DNA of 64,000 nucleotides from Armillaria gallica (GCA_037576215.1 JBANDB010000003.1:7688001-7752000); one strand, 5' to 3'. Positions 36,940 through 50,629 are shown, counted from the stretch's first letter. Numbers and translations are program-made. Notes: generated from the sequence alone by a model not told the origin.

Positions 36940-38330
36940 GGTGACCACGTGGATTATTTTTCTGGGGATACGATTCTCACGTGTTGCGATGTCTCGTCCT
37001 CGAGCTGATATTTCCGGGCGAGCGTCTTCGAGTGTTCTATACGAAATGCAGAACGACGACATGATAGGCGGATGCGGATTCTTGCTTCGCTCTCTCCTCT
37101 CCTCGAGGCTGGTATCTCCGAACTGTATCAGAAGCTGCGCTGTCGGCAATTTGCTATATATCAGACATTTTATTTGTATGGAACCCGTGCACAAGTTACT
37201 TTGTGAGTATCTTGCCTGTACTTTGGCTGACTAAATGAAAACTTCTGCCGCTCCTTTGACTACTTTAATTATTCGTGGAATGAGAGGCTGGTGATGTGAT
37301 ATCGAGTTCTAACTCCCCCAAGGTGTTAAGTATTTCCGGGAGTCCTTCGACAATGGAGAGAAATCTTTGGCATGGTTCGATTGCCTCGTGGAGTGTTATT
37401 CTGGGAATACAACTCTCACGTGTAGGGATGTCGAACTGGCACTCATTTCCGAGCGAGGGTCTTCAAAAAGTGCAAAACTCGAATGAACGATATGAGGTGG
37501 AGCTGTTTCTCCCTGTGCAGTGAGATCAGGCGTACCCAGGCTCGGATCATTATCAGACCCCGACTTGTGATATATCTTTGGGGTGAAACCTGAGAAAAGT
37601 CACTTCGCGCCTCGTAAATCAACGCACCCGCTACGGCTTAAATTCCGTACAGATAACAGTAGGGTCCACGCGAAATGACTCTATCGAGTTCTGATTTTTT
37701 ACAACGTGTTATTCCGAGAAAACCTTGGGCATGGTTTCATTGCCTCGCGGAGTCAAAATTTATGTCCTTCTGCCAGGTTCGTTCTCGGACGAATGTGGAA
37801 TCGAGTAATAATTCCCATGCCACGCTATGCTCATACGACTCCCCTCACCGTCTATTGGGTACTCTACTCGTCAATCGGGTATGTCGGTATTTTCGGGACA
37901 GTGATATCAGAAGGACCCGCGCTCGAGATATATCCTCAATAACATGTTATGATTTCTCATCAATGTCTCAAGTTCCAACCCCGGCGAGAACCTGAATATT
38001 TTCGAGAGCGTTTGAACCCGAATTTAGGGACGGATCGAATAGGGAACGCTAGACGTTGGCGCCCTGCGCAGCCGGTGTCGGATGCGATATCGAGTGACAT
38101 TCCTCGCGCCACGCTATGACTCATAGCTTCATATCGACTCGTCTTAGCTATCGGAATGTCATAACCAGTCTTCCACTCGTCAATCCGATATCTCCGAATT
38201 TTTGGCGAACAGTAATACTACCAAGCCCTGTTCGTTCCCCTTACCCAGGCTCGTACTTATCAGAACTCGGTAACTTGATATATCTGAATTTCCCTTGCTT
38301 CTCATGTTCTGGCCGTTACACTGCATCAAT
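36940..38330. repeat. Diverged tandem array, unit ~350-360 bp, about four units
   Basis: Recurring blocks are 'tttggcatggtt.cattgcctcg.ggag', 'acgattctcacgtgt...gatgtc' and 'aggctcg...atcagaa'. A GATATATC motif recurs at 37569, 37927 and 38277, spacings 358 and 350 bp. Units are well diverged, so an old local amplification. No coding function recognised. Confidence 0.5.
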
Positions 38331-39149
38331 GAACTATTTTGCCCGCCGAGGAAAGGACCCGCGTCGCGCCAGTATAAAATTGTCTGATCTGGGTCCGTGT
38401 GGTGTGTAGAGGGTCTATCGTATCATTCATCTGACCTCTAGCCAAAGGGGGGACAAGAAGGCGTAATTTATGAGAAGCCTTGAAGTGATAACTCCGGCGG
38501 TGTAAGCGGGATTCGGGATTAATAATAAAAAATAATTCTCGTCATGCTATTAGGTGGATCGTGGAACGAACTCAATTTCGGAGAGTCAGTACTGTGGTTT
38601 TTGACTTTCAACGACGTAGTAGACGAGACCGCCACCTCGTATCACGCGGCCTAGACGATTTACATACTCATTCACATCAACGTTTGATAGAGTTCTCGGA
38701 CACACGGGGAGATGGGTAGGGGGAAAAAAGTACAACGCCACGGGATTTGATTCGAGGGTTGGCATGAGGTGAATTGAAATTGGTAATGATGGGTGGGGAT
38801 AAGAGGGGAGGGATCTCAGGTATACGCTGCGCCCTCTCTATGCATAGCCTGGTAGTTCGAGATCACAAATATGATCGTGAAATTTGGTTCCACGGAAGTA
38901 TATCGAAGGGGAAGGGACGAGGGGAACAAAGGGGGAAGTCTAGCCATGAGATAGGGAAGAGAATACAAGGGAAAAAAAGACGATTACGTGTTACATAATT
39001 CTCACCAGGGCCGAACTTCCGAGCCCACGTTCACGGGCCCTTTCTTAATGGCAGCAATTGCATTCAAATCCGAGATCTAATCATTCCTACCTCCCCCCCA
39101 CTTACTTCACATCCTCTTCCCCAGCGACACCTCCCCCCTCCGACTTGCG

Positions 39150-40265
39150 ATGCCTAAAACACTTTCCAGCGACATGGGTACTCAGATCGTTTGGACCCTG
39201 CCTTCATCTCCCTCCTCGCAGACCCACTTACCGGCCCAGTCTCCCCGCCACAGTAAAAAGAAACCCCCGACACATATCCCGCGCCCACCCAATGCTTTCA
39301 TCCTATTTCGCTCGTCTTTTATTAAATCTCAACATGTCTCTACCGACGTCGAAACGAACCACTCGACCCTGTCCAAGATCATCGGGATGACATGGCAGGG
39401 ACTTCCAGAGGGCGAGAGGCAGGTATGGCATGACAAGGCGCGTGCGGCGCTCGATGAGCACAGGCGGCGATTCCCCGGATATGCTTTTCGGCCCGGTAAA
39501 GAAGGTGGAGAGACTAGAACGAAGGGACGGCGGAAGGTACGGGAGGTTGAACCGAAGGATACGAAGAGGTGCGCCAAGATTGCCGAGCTGCTCGTGGAAG
39601 GATTGAAGGGCGCACAGTTGGACGAGGCGATCAAAGAGTTTGACAAGACGCACGTCCCGGAGATCATCACGAGATTCGAGGTACCGATTACCGAAAGTGC
39701 ATTTCGGCAGGAAAAGGGCAAGGAGGAGAGGCGGAGAAAGACGTCTTCTGTGGTATGTTTTCCGTGTTTGTTTTCGGCGGAATATTCTAACGGATTAACT
39801 TAGAAACGCGAACGTTCGACTCCCCCTCCTCCCCCCCTTGTTCTTGAGCCAGCGGCGCCTATCGTGCCCACTGAGCGTGGGGCGCCAGTTATCGATCTTG
39901 ATACAGCATTCTTCAGCTCGCTCTGCCCCGATAACAATGCTTCGTATTACCCCGAGTCTCCCAATTCGTACGACTGCTTCTCTCCCGGCGCCCAGTCCGA
40001 CTTCTCTCCTGCCCAGTCCGACTTTTCTTCCTTCCTCTACCCAAATCCCGCCGAAACGTATTCCTATGACTACACTCCTTGTACTTCTCCCATTGAGTAC
40101 CGTTCCCCGGCTTCCTTCTTCCCAGAGCCCAGTCCAGTAATGGTCGATAGCACCATCGATTATTATCTCTCGACAAATCTTCCGAACGAATATCTCACCG
40201 ACCTCATGGATTTCAGTTTCCCCCAGCCAGGTATTGGGCATTGGGAGGGCTTCTCGCTGGCGTAG
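39150..40265 (+). CDS. HMG-box (SOX/MATA-type) transcription factor
   Basis: Two exons (39150-39752 and 39804-40265; intron 51 nt) give 354 residues. An HMG box spans residues ~43-116: IPRPPNAFILFRSSF, then the STLSKIIGMTWQGLPEGERQVW core, and ARAALDEHRRRFPGYAFRP. The PRPPNAF start and single box place it with sequence-specific MATA/SOX-like factors of fungi, a group that includes regulators of mating and fruiting in mushrooms. A basic region (TKGRRKVREVEPKDTKR) follows, and the C-terminal half is Pro/Ser/Tyr/Asp rich, likely an activation region. No neighbouring pheromone or homeodomain genes are present, so a mating-type role is not indicated. An alternative start is the Met at residue 9. 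Confidence 0.92.
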
Positions 40266-41089
40266 AGTTCTTTATTATTATTATTCATTCATTGTATATA
40301 CTTACTTGTCCTTTCCATCCCCCTCACTCCCTTCTCCCTGTCATTTATCCCTATCTGTGTTGCGTATTTCTTGGTTATCTCACGCTGTATCACACACGGA
40401 GGGACTCTGTGTTGTACCGGATGTTCATGTAATTTAGTACTAGAGACGATTCACGAACGGCCGAAATAAAATAAATTGAAATTGAAAAAGAATTCATATA
40501 TTGCGGCAGTAGGACGTGTATCTAAGTGGTTACGCGGTGTGAATATGCACGAAGGATCTTGAATTTGGAAATGGGTCACGGTGTGCCGTTGGCTATTGGA
40601 GGGACCAACTCTATTCCACTTCCATACCTACATCAGAATGAGAACGACGATTCATTCCCCCAGGTAGCAGAAGAATTCACCACAGACAATGAAATGGCAT
40701 AGTGACTTGGCGGTGGCGAATGCACTGTCATGGCCACACAAAAAAAAAAGAATCACCCGAGGTGATAGTAAGCAAAACTGATCGATTAATGGTGACGACA
40801 TACAAGACGACGGGGCCAAGGGCATATCGGCATTGGACCTAGCGAGGGAATAGACACAGATTATGACATCGGGTAACCACACAACTATGACGTCCTGGAC
40901 CTCGGACTCTCAGAGTCAGAGAGACGGACCCAACGAGGGATTAGACGACGGGGTAGAGGGTTACGGGCAGACGAATTAGCTAGGATACGACATCGGGAAG
41001 TGATCCAGGGTAAAGTGATTGAACGCAAAGTGAACGCCTGATCGAGTCACGGTGTCGGTGACGACATCGGGCAGACAAGGACAACGGTG

Positions 41090-42060
41090 GCCACACAGAA
41101 AGAAGCATCTATAGATTTTGGCGGGACCGTAAGCGAGCGGGAGTGTCGGAGAGAAGTGCTTATACATAATAGCGATGTCGAGACTCGACTTGAAAGCCAC
41201 AGATGTCGAGTCTACTGATCTTCTCTGCTTGAAGTTTTTTAGACACAAGCCAAGGTCAAGCAGGGGAGAGAGCACGGACGCGAAACTTTCAAGGACCTTC
41301 CGCGGATCAGTCTTTTCTTGCGAGCAATATTGAAAACACGAGTTATTAATTTATTCCGAAGATTCCACGTAATTAAAAATGAGGATATTTCTCGCACCCA
41401 CACGAGGCAGCGGGGGAAGACTTTGAATTAACAGCTCTCACGGAGAGGATAATTAATGGGCGGAAGGGGTATAAAGGTTGCCGAACGAAAAGTAGAGAGT
41501 CGAGGCTCAGAGTGGCGGTGGCTGTGGGGACCACGGCCGGGTCCCGACAACCAGAGAGGGAGCGAAAAGACCCGATCGGCGGTATTCAATCATCAGAAGA
41601 GAATAGACTCGATTGACCCCATGTGACAAGTGCTACAGGAGCATGTGCGTTGAGCGGACGGCTATCAAAGAGGCACGCATAGGATAACATGTATCCAAGC
41701 CTGGTGATTGGCAGCATCGAAGTTTGAGAACCCCCCGGGGTGGGCTAGCCGTTTTCGTGACAAGATTAGACAAACCGAGCGCGGAGGGATCGAAATGCCT
41801 GAACTAATAAACACGACAGGCACGGGAAGATAAAGAACGGTTGCCAGGAGAAAAGGATGTGTGGTTTTTGTTACACGGGACGAGTTGGAACTTAGATGAG
41901 AGTAAGAAAAGCGCGTGTGTGAATCTACAAGAGAAGCCTTGGGCAGAAGAACTCTAATTTCTAGCCCCATCGCTCGAGTATTCATTAGGAAAGCTCAAAG
42001 ACTGGATATGAAAACAAGGATAATTGATCTAAAGAGAAACTGCTCCACGGTGCAGAGCCA
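41090..42060 (-). repeat. Repeat family R1, copy b
   Basis: Carries R1 anchors in minus orientation: CGGTTGCCAGGAG (41838-41851), GGAGCATGTGCGT (41638-41650) and TCAGAAGAGAATAGACTCGA (from 41593) on the plus strand. Confidence 0.6.
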
Positions 42061-42958
42061 ATCTGAGGTGACGAGCTTTGTTCTTGTTGCTTAATCCCAG
42101 ACGTTGCTGGGATCCTCGATCGTTTTGGGAAGAAAGGTTGGTGCGGTACAGAGTAATAAGACTCGTGGATGTTAATGGGAATCCTATATAGAAGAATGCG
42201 AGGGGCGCAAGCGAAGCTACTTGGACCGCAGATGGGTCTTTGCGCACGAAGCAGACAAGGAGCTGGGATCGAAAATTCCGTGTGGTGAGTACGAAGAGCA
42301 CAGGGTGCCGGTGAAGGAGAAGTTTGACCGGAAAGGTTCCTCTGATGGGGAAGCACATTGTGAAGGGATGTGAATATTGAGTCCGCGAGATTATACCTGG
42401 GAAAGGCGAGTATCAGAAAAGGGTAAAGTACAAGAACACGAGACCCGGCATAGAAAAGTTAAAAACGATCTACTCGTTATCAGGAAAAGAATCAGGCTAA
42501 GTAGTAGGACCGCTACGCAGCCTAAGCTTGAAATCGATATTGCTCGGTAATAACTCCTTATCTGTGGCACTGAGAGTAAAAATGTAGTATTACTCCCGAT
42601 CGCCTATAAAGTTCAAGTGCTGTGGGCATTGCAATTACAAGTAGGAAAAGAACAAATCAGAGCCAAATCAGAGGAAAGAACGATCATGCCATTTGAGCCC
42701 ACGCATGGTGGCGATGTTCAACGTGGACCGCCAGACCGCCTGACCCGGCAGCGATTTCCTTTCGGCGCTGACACTTGTTTCTGTTTCTCTTGCAGGTGTT
42801 CATACGATACGAATATTCAAGTGTTCTGCAATAACCCATAAACTATTGCATCACTAAGACCAACCTAGTACTAGTTCTTCCTTTAGCTGGTCAAATCTAG
42901 AGTCTATGCCTCTTTTGCTTGACACCGCAACAAACTACTATTCAATCAAAGCTGAATA

Positions 42959-43047
42959 TCTCTGGTACTATATCGATTAGTACACGCGCCTGTAGTATTG
43001 TCGATGATCTCGCGCGTACATGCTGGGTTGGACTCCCAGCCAGAGAG
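42959..43047 (+). repeat. Degenerate tRNA-Asp copy (pseudo-tRNA)
   Basis: Both acceptor halves (TCTCTGG and CCAGAGA) and the anticodon stem (CGCGC/GCGCG) are intact, but the D arm is altered (TACTATATCGATTAG), the anticodon position reads GTA, and the B box is GGTTGGACTCC. Opposite orientation to the copy at 36.1 kb. Confidence 0.7.
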
Positions 43048-43429
43048 TCGGCAATCTCGAAGGTAAAGAGATATCTTTGACGGCCTAATAAGACAAACCT
43101 TCTGTATCTCGTTCTGGCTTAAATCATAGGCACTAGTCCAAACGTTGAATGAACGGGAAGTGCGCACAAGACTAAAATGTTTGTTTTTGGATAGGATACA
43201 TTGCCATTCTATACTGAGGAAAACCAGCCTTCAAGTTAGGGAGACTCAAGCCTGAGTCAATTCCTCGGCACGTTTGTCGCATGCTGAAGAAAAGCATAAT
43301 TTCAGGTTGATTGTTACTCTTTCATAATGCTTGCATAGGCAAAACAAGATGGTGAAATGAAATGGGTCTGGAATAATTAACCAGCAAGAGTTGGGCGCAG
43401 CGCGTCATCTGCTTGAAAACTGTGCCTAG

Positions 43430-44510
43430 TGGACAAGGGAGTACTGGAAACCTAAAGGACGGACAAGACGGTTCTCTATCAATAATGAGTGATCACGATG
43501 ATCGAGGGGAAGTACTCCCGCGTAAATTCTTTCACACGACTGGGAAATGCAGATCAACGAAGGATCACAATAAATTGGGTCGCGAAATTCCAGTAAGGGA
43601 TGAAGGTCTTGGTGCGACACACTATTACATGGGAAACCTTGCAACATAAATGAGACGGCAGCAAATACAATGTTATCTATAAATAGTTGCAGATGTTCGT
43701 GACCTAACTCGTGGTTGATGATGAGGACTCTGGGGCCATGATAAAGTTCGACGCACCGGTCGATGATTAATGTGCGGAAGAGCGGTGATATCTCTGTGGG
43801 ACTCAAGCCCAGCTGTAGTGAAAAAGCGTAAAATCGAGACTTGAAGTAGCAGTGAATAGACAGGGCCGTCATGCCAGGGAGTGAGGAGAGTACAATGACC
43901 CTACCGGCGGTATTAAACCAGAGGAGAATAGACTCGATGGACACATGTGCTGCTGGATTTTAGAAACATGCGAGTTGCGTAGATGACCATAAAGACAGAG
44001 GCACACGCAGGATAGCAAGAGTTCGACCTTCGCCAAATTTGGATTGCCATGACGTCGATTCTTGCGTCAGATCTGGGATTCTGTATGTGAGAAATTCTGT
44101 CTTGGGCTCGCCGACCAGCAACAAGACTAGTACTTGTTGAAGTGTGCGAGGGGAGAGATACGCAGGTGTGAATTATTTGGAGCGGAGGCTTTCGCGGAGG
44201 TATCGAAATGCCTAGGCGAAAGTATTTACAGAAGCACAGGAACGGCAAGACAGAAGGAGATTCGAATCCAACTTAAGAGAATGGTTGCCAGGAGGAAGAA
44301 ACCGTGATATCTGTACAAGGGACGAGTTGGAAGTTAGATCAAGGCGAAGAAAGCGCGCGAATCTCCCAGAGAAGCTTCAGCGGAATTAATGTCTCGCCCA
44401 CCGTTCGAGGACTGATTAAAACTGTCAAGTAAGGTTCAAAGACTGGATATTGAAACAAAGAACCTCCGGAAGTTCCGAACAATGCAAATGTGAAGAGAAA
44501 CTACTGTGGC
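43430..44510 (-). repeat. Repeat family R1, copy c
   Basis: Anchors: GGTTGCCAGGAGG (44283-44295), AGGAGAATAGACTCGATGG (from 43921) and GTGACCTAACTCGTGG (43700s), each a reverse-complement match to copy a. A 172-residue open frame (43426-43944) lies inside but is broken in the other copies. Confidence 0.6.
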
Positions 44511-45429
44511 CATTACCTTGTTGCGGCTAAGTATGGGCATTCGGGGTTTCATGTGGGAGGCAACTGTTCGCATTCCCGAACTCAACAAGCCAGAGTGCTA
44601 GGTCCGAGACTTCCATGTGTTCAGCATTTAAACGGAGAAGAGACGAGTACTGTTTATCCTTAGAATATCAACGAAGTATTGAATGTGACCCGACAGATCA
44701 AAAATACGAAGAGATGCAAAGAAGAGATGGTAGTAGGTTGATATAATGTGACACCAGCTCCTGATCGGCAGCTGATAAATCTCAATTGCAGTAGAGATCA
44801 AGTAGCGAGGGAAGAAATACGAGGCACCTGTGAGAGAAACCGGAGAAAACGATGACAATGTTTGAATCACACACGGCCGTGGGTTGTTAACATAGGTCGC
44901 CGTTCCACCTGACCCCCTCACACGACAGGCCCGGTCCCGTCTTTGAAGAGAAGGAACAGGTGGAAAAGCAGCTAAGAGAGGATCGTATTTTTCCCTCCCC
45001 GAAAGCTAGAACCGGCGGTGGGGAATGAATGCCAATAGACGATCCTCGCGAATGAAGCAGCGTATGACAATAAGAAAGCACTGACGGCAGACATTGGACT
45101 GAAAAAGAAAGAGGTCAAAGACTATCTCTGAGAAAGCATTCCCGAGCCGCTGTACAAAGATCAGCTCAAGGTGAATATGAGAATAAACTTAAAAGTCTTC
45201 GGACATACCTGGCGATGACAAGTAAGTGCTTCGGACCTAAGAGGAGGAACACCCCGAGATATACATGTCAAGCCACACGAGATGTGAGGGGTATCGAAGT
45301 CGTACAGTTGGGCAATGGTGATCCCAGCTTCGAGGTAGTGTAAGGACAGATGTTCGGCTTAGGACGAGTTTGTGCAGTGCCAACAGAACTTGATGATCGA
45401 TTAGTGTACAAAACTAATGCATGAATACA

Positions 45430-46150
45430 TGAGCAATATAATTTGACGGAAGGAGCGTTTCTGGAAAGAATACGTGAGCGCGTTTCTACTGCACTGAAGT
45501 AAGCATGCATCCGGTGCCGGCGAGGGAACGAAGGGACAAGCGAAGCAAGAAAGAAGCCGAGTCACGGCCGGAATATAGAGAGGCTAGTATCATCGTCGAC
45601 TTCGAAGGGTAATGGTTACGCGTAGTGAACAAGGGAGTAGAGGGTAGAACTCCGATGAATAGTAAACCTAATCACGATATAGAGCAAGCATGACCGGGAA
45701 CAAGAGATCGTCGAGGGTTGCCAATCACGGTTGGGGATGAAGGCAGATGTGAGAAAGGCGGTGGGTCAGATACAATGTCGTGCTGATGGGGAGGACTGCG
45801 GATATCATAAAGTTCAAACAAGCATGATGCAGCCAAGCATTTGTTCGTACGCGCGAGGGTTGAACGGGAATGAGATACACCGGAAACAGTAGAAGGGACG
45901 CCAATTCAAGGTGGAACAAAGACAAGAAATCGCCACGGGAGAGCAGTGCTGGTTTTTTTTTTCTTCAAATCTTTCATGTGCAAGGTTTTTGTACAGGAGC
46001 GAGATAATCACCGACGGAGGGTATGAAAGAGTGATTGCTTAGGGGATCAACGGTGAAGTCAGGTATATTTGACCTGGTAACACATTGAGACGATGAGGTG
46101 AGGTGTGATAACAGACTAGAATTACACGATGGAGGGAGCCGGGAGAAGCC
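45430..46150 (-). repeat. Repeat family R1, copy d
   Basis: Aligns with copy e in several blocks: 'aatacgtgagcgcgtttc', 'gcaagaaagaagcc', 'gaccgggaacaagagatc', 'ggttggggatgaag', 'tacaggagcgagat' and 'gacctggtaa'. Confidence 0.55.
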
Positions 46151-47098
46151 AAGAATGCAGCGGGGATGAACGAGGATAGTTCCAAGGCAGCCTCTCGATA
46201 GAGCAACGTATTACGAGACTTCCTTGGTCGCAGCTGGATAAGCATCATCAGTATCTGCTTTGGCAGGCGTTCTAAGCTTGACATAACGGGGGAGTCGTGG
46301 TCACAGGCTGAACGTCAGCATGAGGAATGCAAGGCTCTAGGAAATTAGGGGATGTCGAACAGCACATGCGTGTGGAGCGGCAAGATAAACATCCCACCTG
46401 ATGATTGTGGTAGTGACGGACCGTTTGCCCGATCTGTCCTACGTTGCCTCGGATCGGAGTTTCCCGGATGACTTTTTTTCTCCGCCCCTCGTCAGGATCT
46501 GAAATTTGAAAGACGGTCGGTGTATGGTTTACTCTGGGTTTCTATTCTCAATCTTCTCAACAGTTGAACTTCTTTACAATCAAATTGAATCAATACCAAA
46601 TGACTCTTCTCCTGTGGCGACTGCCCTTGATCTAGGCCGTCTGTCATCATCGCTCTAAGTATGAAATTCAGAAGAGATGTATCTCAAACCACAAGTCAGG
46701 TTGTTTATCCGTGCTACTACATTCCATCTTCACTCATTCAGTCAAGCACCTGGTGACTGACACGCAGAGTTGAAGTCTTCCTATCATCCCCGACTGGCCG
46801 AGCTTAAATCGACTGCGCAAGGGGCAGTTAGGTACATTCCCATCACAATGACCCTGAATGAAATACACGAGGCTCATTTTCAGAAGCCAGCTATGTATTC
46901 TGATTTGACTTTGATTAAGAATTTGAGCGCATATATCTAGACAAACCCTTCCTTGCCCAATGCTCTGACATGCCTGGTACCTATACGGCCTCATATGGGA
47001 CCAGATATAGACCGACTGTGCCCGGGATACATATTCGCATTTCGGACTTGGGCGAAAAGGAAAAAGGAAAAAGACGCAAGAAACCAGCCATGCTACTG

Positions 47099-47146
47099 GT
47101 CAGGTTCGAACTGCCGTGTCCCACTACACCACTAAACTAGGCAGCT
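47099..47146 (-). repeat. tRNA-like element, second type
   Basis: The minus strand reads GCTGCCTAGTTTAGTGG (A-box-like) and then CAGTTCGAACC (B-box-like) ~30 nt later. It matches the element at 60085-60147, so both come from one tRNA type other than Asp. Confidence 0.45.
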
Positions 47147-47479
47147 GTAGCAGTAAGAATACCTTATGCTGCTAGTATAATTAACGTCGTCTTTTCTCTA
47201 GGATCACGCTCGGCAGAGGTAAAGACATGGCAGGAATCCGTAGGATCAGCACCTGACAGACGCTCGCGCAGGAAAAGTATCACAGAAGCCTAACATAAAC
47301 TGAGCGCTGGATTATACCAGGCTAACTGAGCGCGGACAATCAATCAGTGAAACAATCATCACACACTTTTGAGTCAGAACACATAAGGAGCGAGCTCAGT
47401 TACGAGGCTAGTCGTAGACGATGAATCGGATAAACGGCCCGTATGCCGGCTGACGAATCGAACGCAACTATGGCCATCA

Positions 47480-48560
47480 ATTTTACCCAGATCGCGTCCG
47501 ACGTCGCCGTTCTCCCCGCAACCACAACCATCTAGTGTCCACGCTCAGACGTGCTCTACATTTTTACCGCGATGCTGACGGATCAAGGCGATTCAGGATA
47601 TGGCAGTGAGATTGAGTTTATAGTGCGTGTGTGCCTTTATTTCTGGTCTCTTCTTACTGACGATGACATTCTCCAGGTCCACACATGATATTCCTCAACG
47701 ACGCCCATCCCAGCTCACTCGCGCGTCACGCGTCATGAATACGTCATCTAAGACCCAGGTAACTACGTCGAGGAATGAAAACGTCGACACGCTCAGAAAG
47801 CCCCACTAAAGAATACCCTTCAAAGCTACATCATCGGGCCGGCACTTCCCCAATCCTCGCCTTTACATCCCCGAGACAGCGATGCCCATGATGACCTCGG
47901 ACACCATTTTCCCATCCTCCCGAAGGCGATGCACAGGGTCGCCTATTGACTAGACGATTCATCACCGTTTGTTGGAGGAGTGATATGTCGTCGTTGGAGG
48001 TAAATCTACATATATCGCCTGTTGAGGTCGTGGAGCTGAATCGCCATAGGGTTCTTCAATGTCATGAGCAATGTATCCATCCGGGCGATGCTCGCGACTG
48101 GAGAAGGAACTTTTCCGAACAGCATCATCGGCATGATTGACCGCGCCTCAGCCAAAAGGGACGGCCGGCAGTTGATTCTCAAAAATCCCACGGCATAATC
48201 TTCACCACGTCGACTAGTACCAGGCTTCACATAAACCCCTCGATGTGTTCTACTCCCGACCGGTGGACAGACCTTTTTTGCAATCCACCGTCTGGAGCCA
48301 TACGCCCCGTGTCTGTCATCGAGTAATTGGATGACGTCCTGAAAAATATGGCGTAGAGGATGGACCAGGCGACGTTGATAGGAGATTAATGATTCTCGTG
48401 CGAAGAGGGCAAGTTATTGACAGCTAAGCAAGATGTGAGGCAAGTCTCTTTGCATTACGCATGCATGTAAATCTATCTTAGGCGCAGTCATGACTACGTT
48501 GGGGACAAGAATGGACTATCCCAAACGATGCATTTCTCCACGATGCGTTGGCCAATTCCC
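47480..48560 (+). repeat. Repeat family R2, copy a
   Basis: Shares ordered blocks with 53.4-54.3 kb: 'cgtcgacacgct.a.gaaagcccca', 'gatgcccatgatga', 'tcgccatagg.ttctt', 'aacagcatca', 'gatcgaccgc.tcagc' and 'gcatgcatgta'. No family-level protein match; frames are interrupted. Confidence 0.55.
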
Positions 48561-48599
48561 TTATTTTGTGCATATTCCTTTTCTTCTGTCCTATAGATG

Positions 48600-49630
48600 T
48601 CAAATGACCTCGCCAAACAGACTTAAGGGTGATAATCTCATAATTTCTCGCCTTCTACACTGCGCCTGATTTGATTATGTGAGAGCGGGGAGCTCTCACG
48701 TTGAACGAGACGAGACGTACTACTCCATCGGGCGTGTCTGTCCTTTCCCGCTACGTTCCGCTCGAGCGCATGAAATGTTCAATGTACATTCCTCTTCCTA
48801 GCGCGGAATCTTAGTCTTAGTTTGATACCCTACGTGGTGTGTCCTTCTTTCTTTCTGGATTATAAGTTCATTGTTGACAAATTTCATCCCCAGTTTAGGA
48901 GACGCTCTCTTCTCCCGGGAACGCAGTCCATCGGGTTGTTGTAATATTCTCATTTATGTATCCCTGACATTTCTTATTCCCGAGGGGCTCAGTATCGTAC
49001 TTCTCAATCGCCCTGTATCAGAGGTATTCAAGAACGAGTAGTGTCTTTGCGTATGAATCGAGCAGATATTGCACTAACAGTTAAGAGTCCGAGAGATACG
49101 AGATCTAAGGGAGTAAGGGCCGTATGAGGATTGTATGATACGTCTAATCCCAATACCATGTTACAGATGCACGGGTATGCTGTACGAAAACGTGTTCGGC
49201 TTGAGAGGCATACAGATGAGAAGCACTGGATGTTCTCCGGCGGGGAATTGTACTCGAATTTCACGCATGAGCTAGCTGATACATTCTTAGAGATCTCAGA
49301 ATAGACGTCAAAGGAAAGCATCAAATACTTGTTAACCCAGCTATATACATACTGTGAAACGCGCGTCTTTCCCGTCGATCTTCTAGAAAGCTAGTCCATT
49401 TAACTTCGATTATTACTTGCAAACTTCTTACGATTCTGTGTCTTCGCCCCTCCTCTGATCTCAGGAAGCATCATTCTTCGGGATCTCAGTGACATGCCCC
49501 TACGCTGAGCGGTTTCCTATGAACAGATCTCTTTTTGAAAGAATGGGCGTAGGTCGCACCTTGTTAAAGTACGAAACATCTCAAATCTAAATCAAACATC
49601 TCTTCATCCAGCCAACGAATTTCGCACGTG
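48600..49630. other. No gene or clear repeat recognised
   Basis: AT-rich, short frames only on both strands. A minus-strand frame at 49028-49324 has no recognisable domain. Confidence 0.4.
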
Positions 49631-49637
49631 AACTCTA

Positions 49638-49760
49638 GGAGTCGAACCTGCTGCTTTCGGAACCTCAAGGACTAAAAGATCGTGCATAATTGGTTAGTTT
49701 CTAGCTGGGAATCGAGCCCAGATTTCGTGTACAGGTCATGTACTGACCGATGTACTAGAA
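49638..49760 (-). repeat. tRNA-Asp-like relic plus an adjacent isolated B box
   Basis: At 49698-49760 the minus strand has TTCTAG...ACATCGGTCAGTAC...CTGGGCTCGATTCCCAGCTAGAAA, i.e. tRNA-Asp arms without the intron and with anticodon position GTA. An isolated perfect B box (RC of 49638-49648) lies just downstream. Confidence 0.5.
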
Positions 49761-50264
49761 GGTTAACATTTGAAGCAAGGAACTCTAGGAAAAACAGCGC
49801 AGCATTGATAACATGAAGTACTAAAGTACAGCTTCCCTCCTCTCGGAAGGACTAGGAGCTGAGAATTATTTTAGCTGCGGAAGGTCTGTGGGTAAGAATG
49901 ATTCCAGCTTCACCTCACCTTGATTCAGATTTCGCCGTTTGTTGAAGCTGGATAGAACCAGCGGACGGAAAAAATAGTAGAACGTGATGTTGATCGGGAC
50001 AATCATATGCTCGAGTTTTGAACCCAGTTAGAAAGCAATATATGAAAGGTATGCATGCTCTTTAGTGGAGAGAAAAAGACTATCCTGAGAGTGGATGAGA
50101 GAACAACGCGTCCAATTAGAAGTCCCGAAAGACCATCTAGCAGTTCTTCTTGCCGACAGCGACGTCTCAAAGGATCATCGAGGGCCTTGACGTATAAACT
50201 TGAATCTCAAAAGCTTCTCAATGACGCACCATACGTTAAAAGGAAAAGGAAGACTCCATGCGGA

Positions 50265-50340
50265 GGAGAGCTCTGTCCGGGATTTGAACCCAGCCATGTT
50301 CGTATCAATGGATTGACCACCAGGGCTTGGTAATAGATTA
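50265..50340 (-). repeat. tRNA-like element
   Basis: The minus strand has CTGGTGGTCAATCC and then CTGGGTTCAAATCCCGG, a complete T arm with B-box GGTTCAAATCC. Acceptor pairing is poor. Confidence 0.45.
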
Positions 50341-50499
50341 CTGCAGTCCATTTTGTGCGTTAACAAGTAAAATGGGGAGAGCTCAGTACGAATAGATGTG
50401 TTATTAGAACTGCTAAAAACTAGTAGGGCACTTGTTCATGCGAAACTATCATATACCCGAAACAAAAGTACATTTTTATCCACCACTGGTCCACTACTT

Positions 50500-50575
50500 T
50501 TCAGGGGAGTCGAACCCTAAGAACGGCCACTCGACCGTTACCGTTATGGAATACGACCACACCGGTTTTAGAACA
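50500..50575 (-). repeat. tRNA-like element
   Basis: The minus strand contains a possible anticodon arm (ACGG...CCGT) followed by GGGTTCGACTCCCC, a perfect B box and T arm. The 5' acceptor is not matched. Confidence 0.4.
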
Positions 50576-50629
50576 AAATTTCAATTAACGCGTCTGTGGT
50601 CCCCATAAAACACGTCCTTTGCACGCGTG

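Noticed and set aside
39150..40265. Mating-type (MAT) locus
   Set aside because: HMG-box factors are also ordinary regulators; in Agaricomycetes mating loci are homeodomain and pheromone/receptor genes, none of which is seen here.
43426..43944. 172-residue minus-strand open frame in R1 copy c
   Set aside because: Open only in this copy; homologous positions in other R1 copies carry stops and shifts, and there is no known domain.
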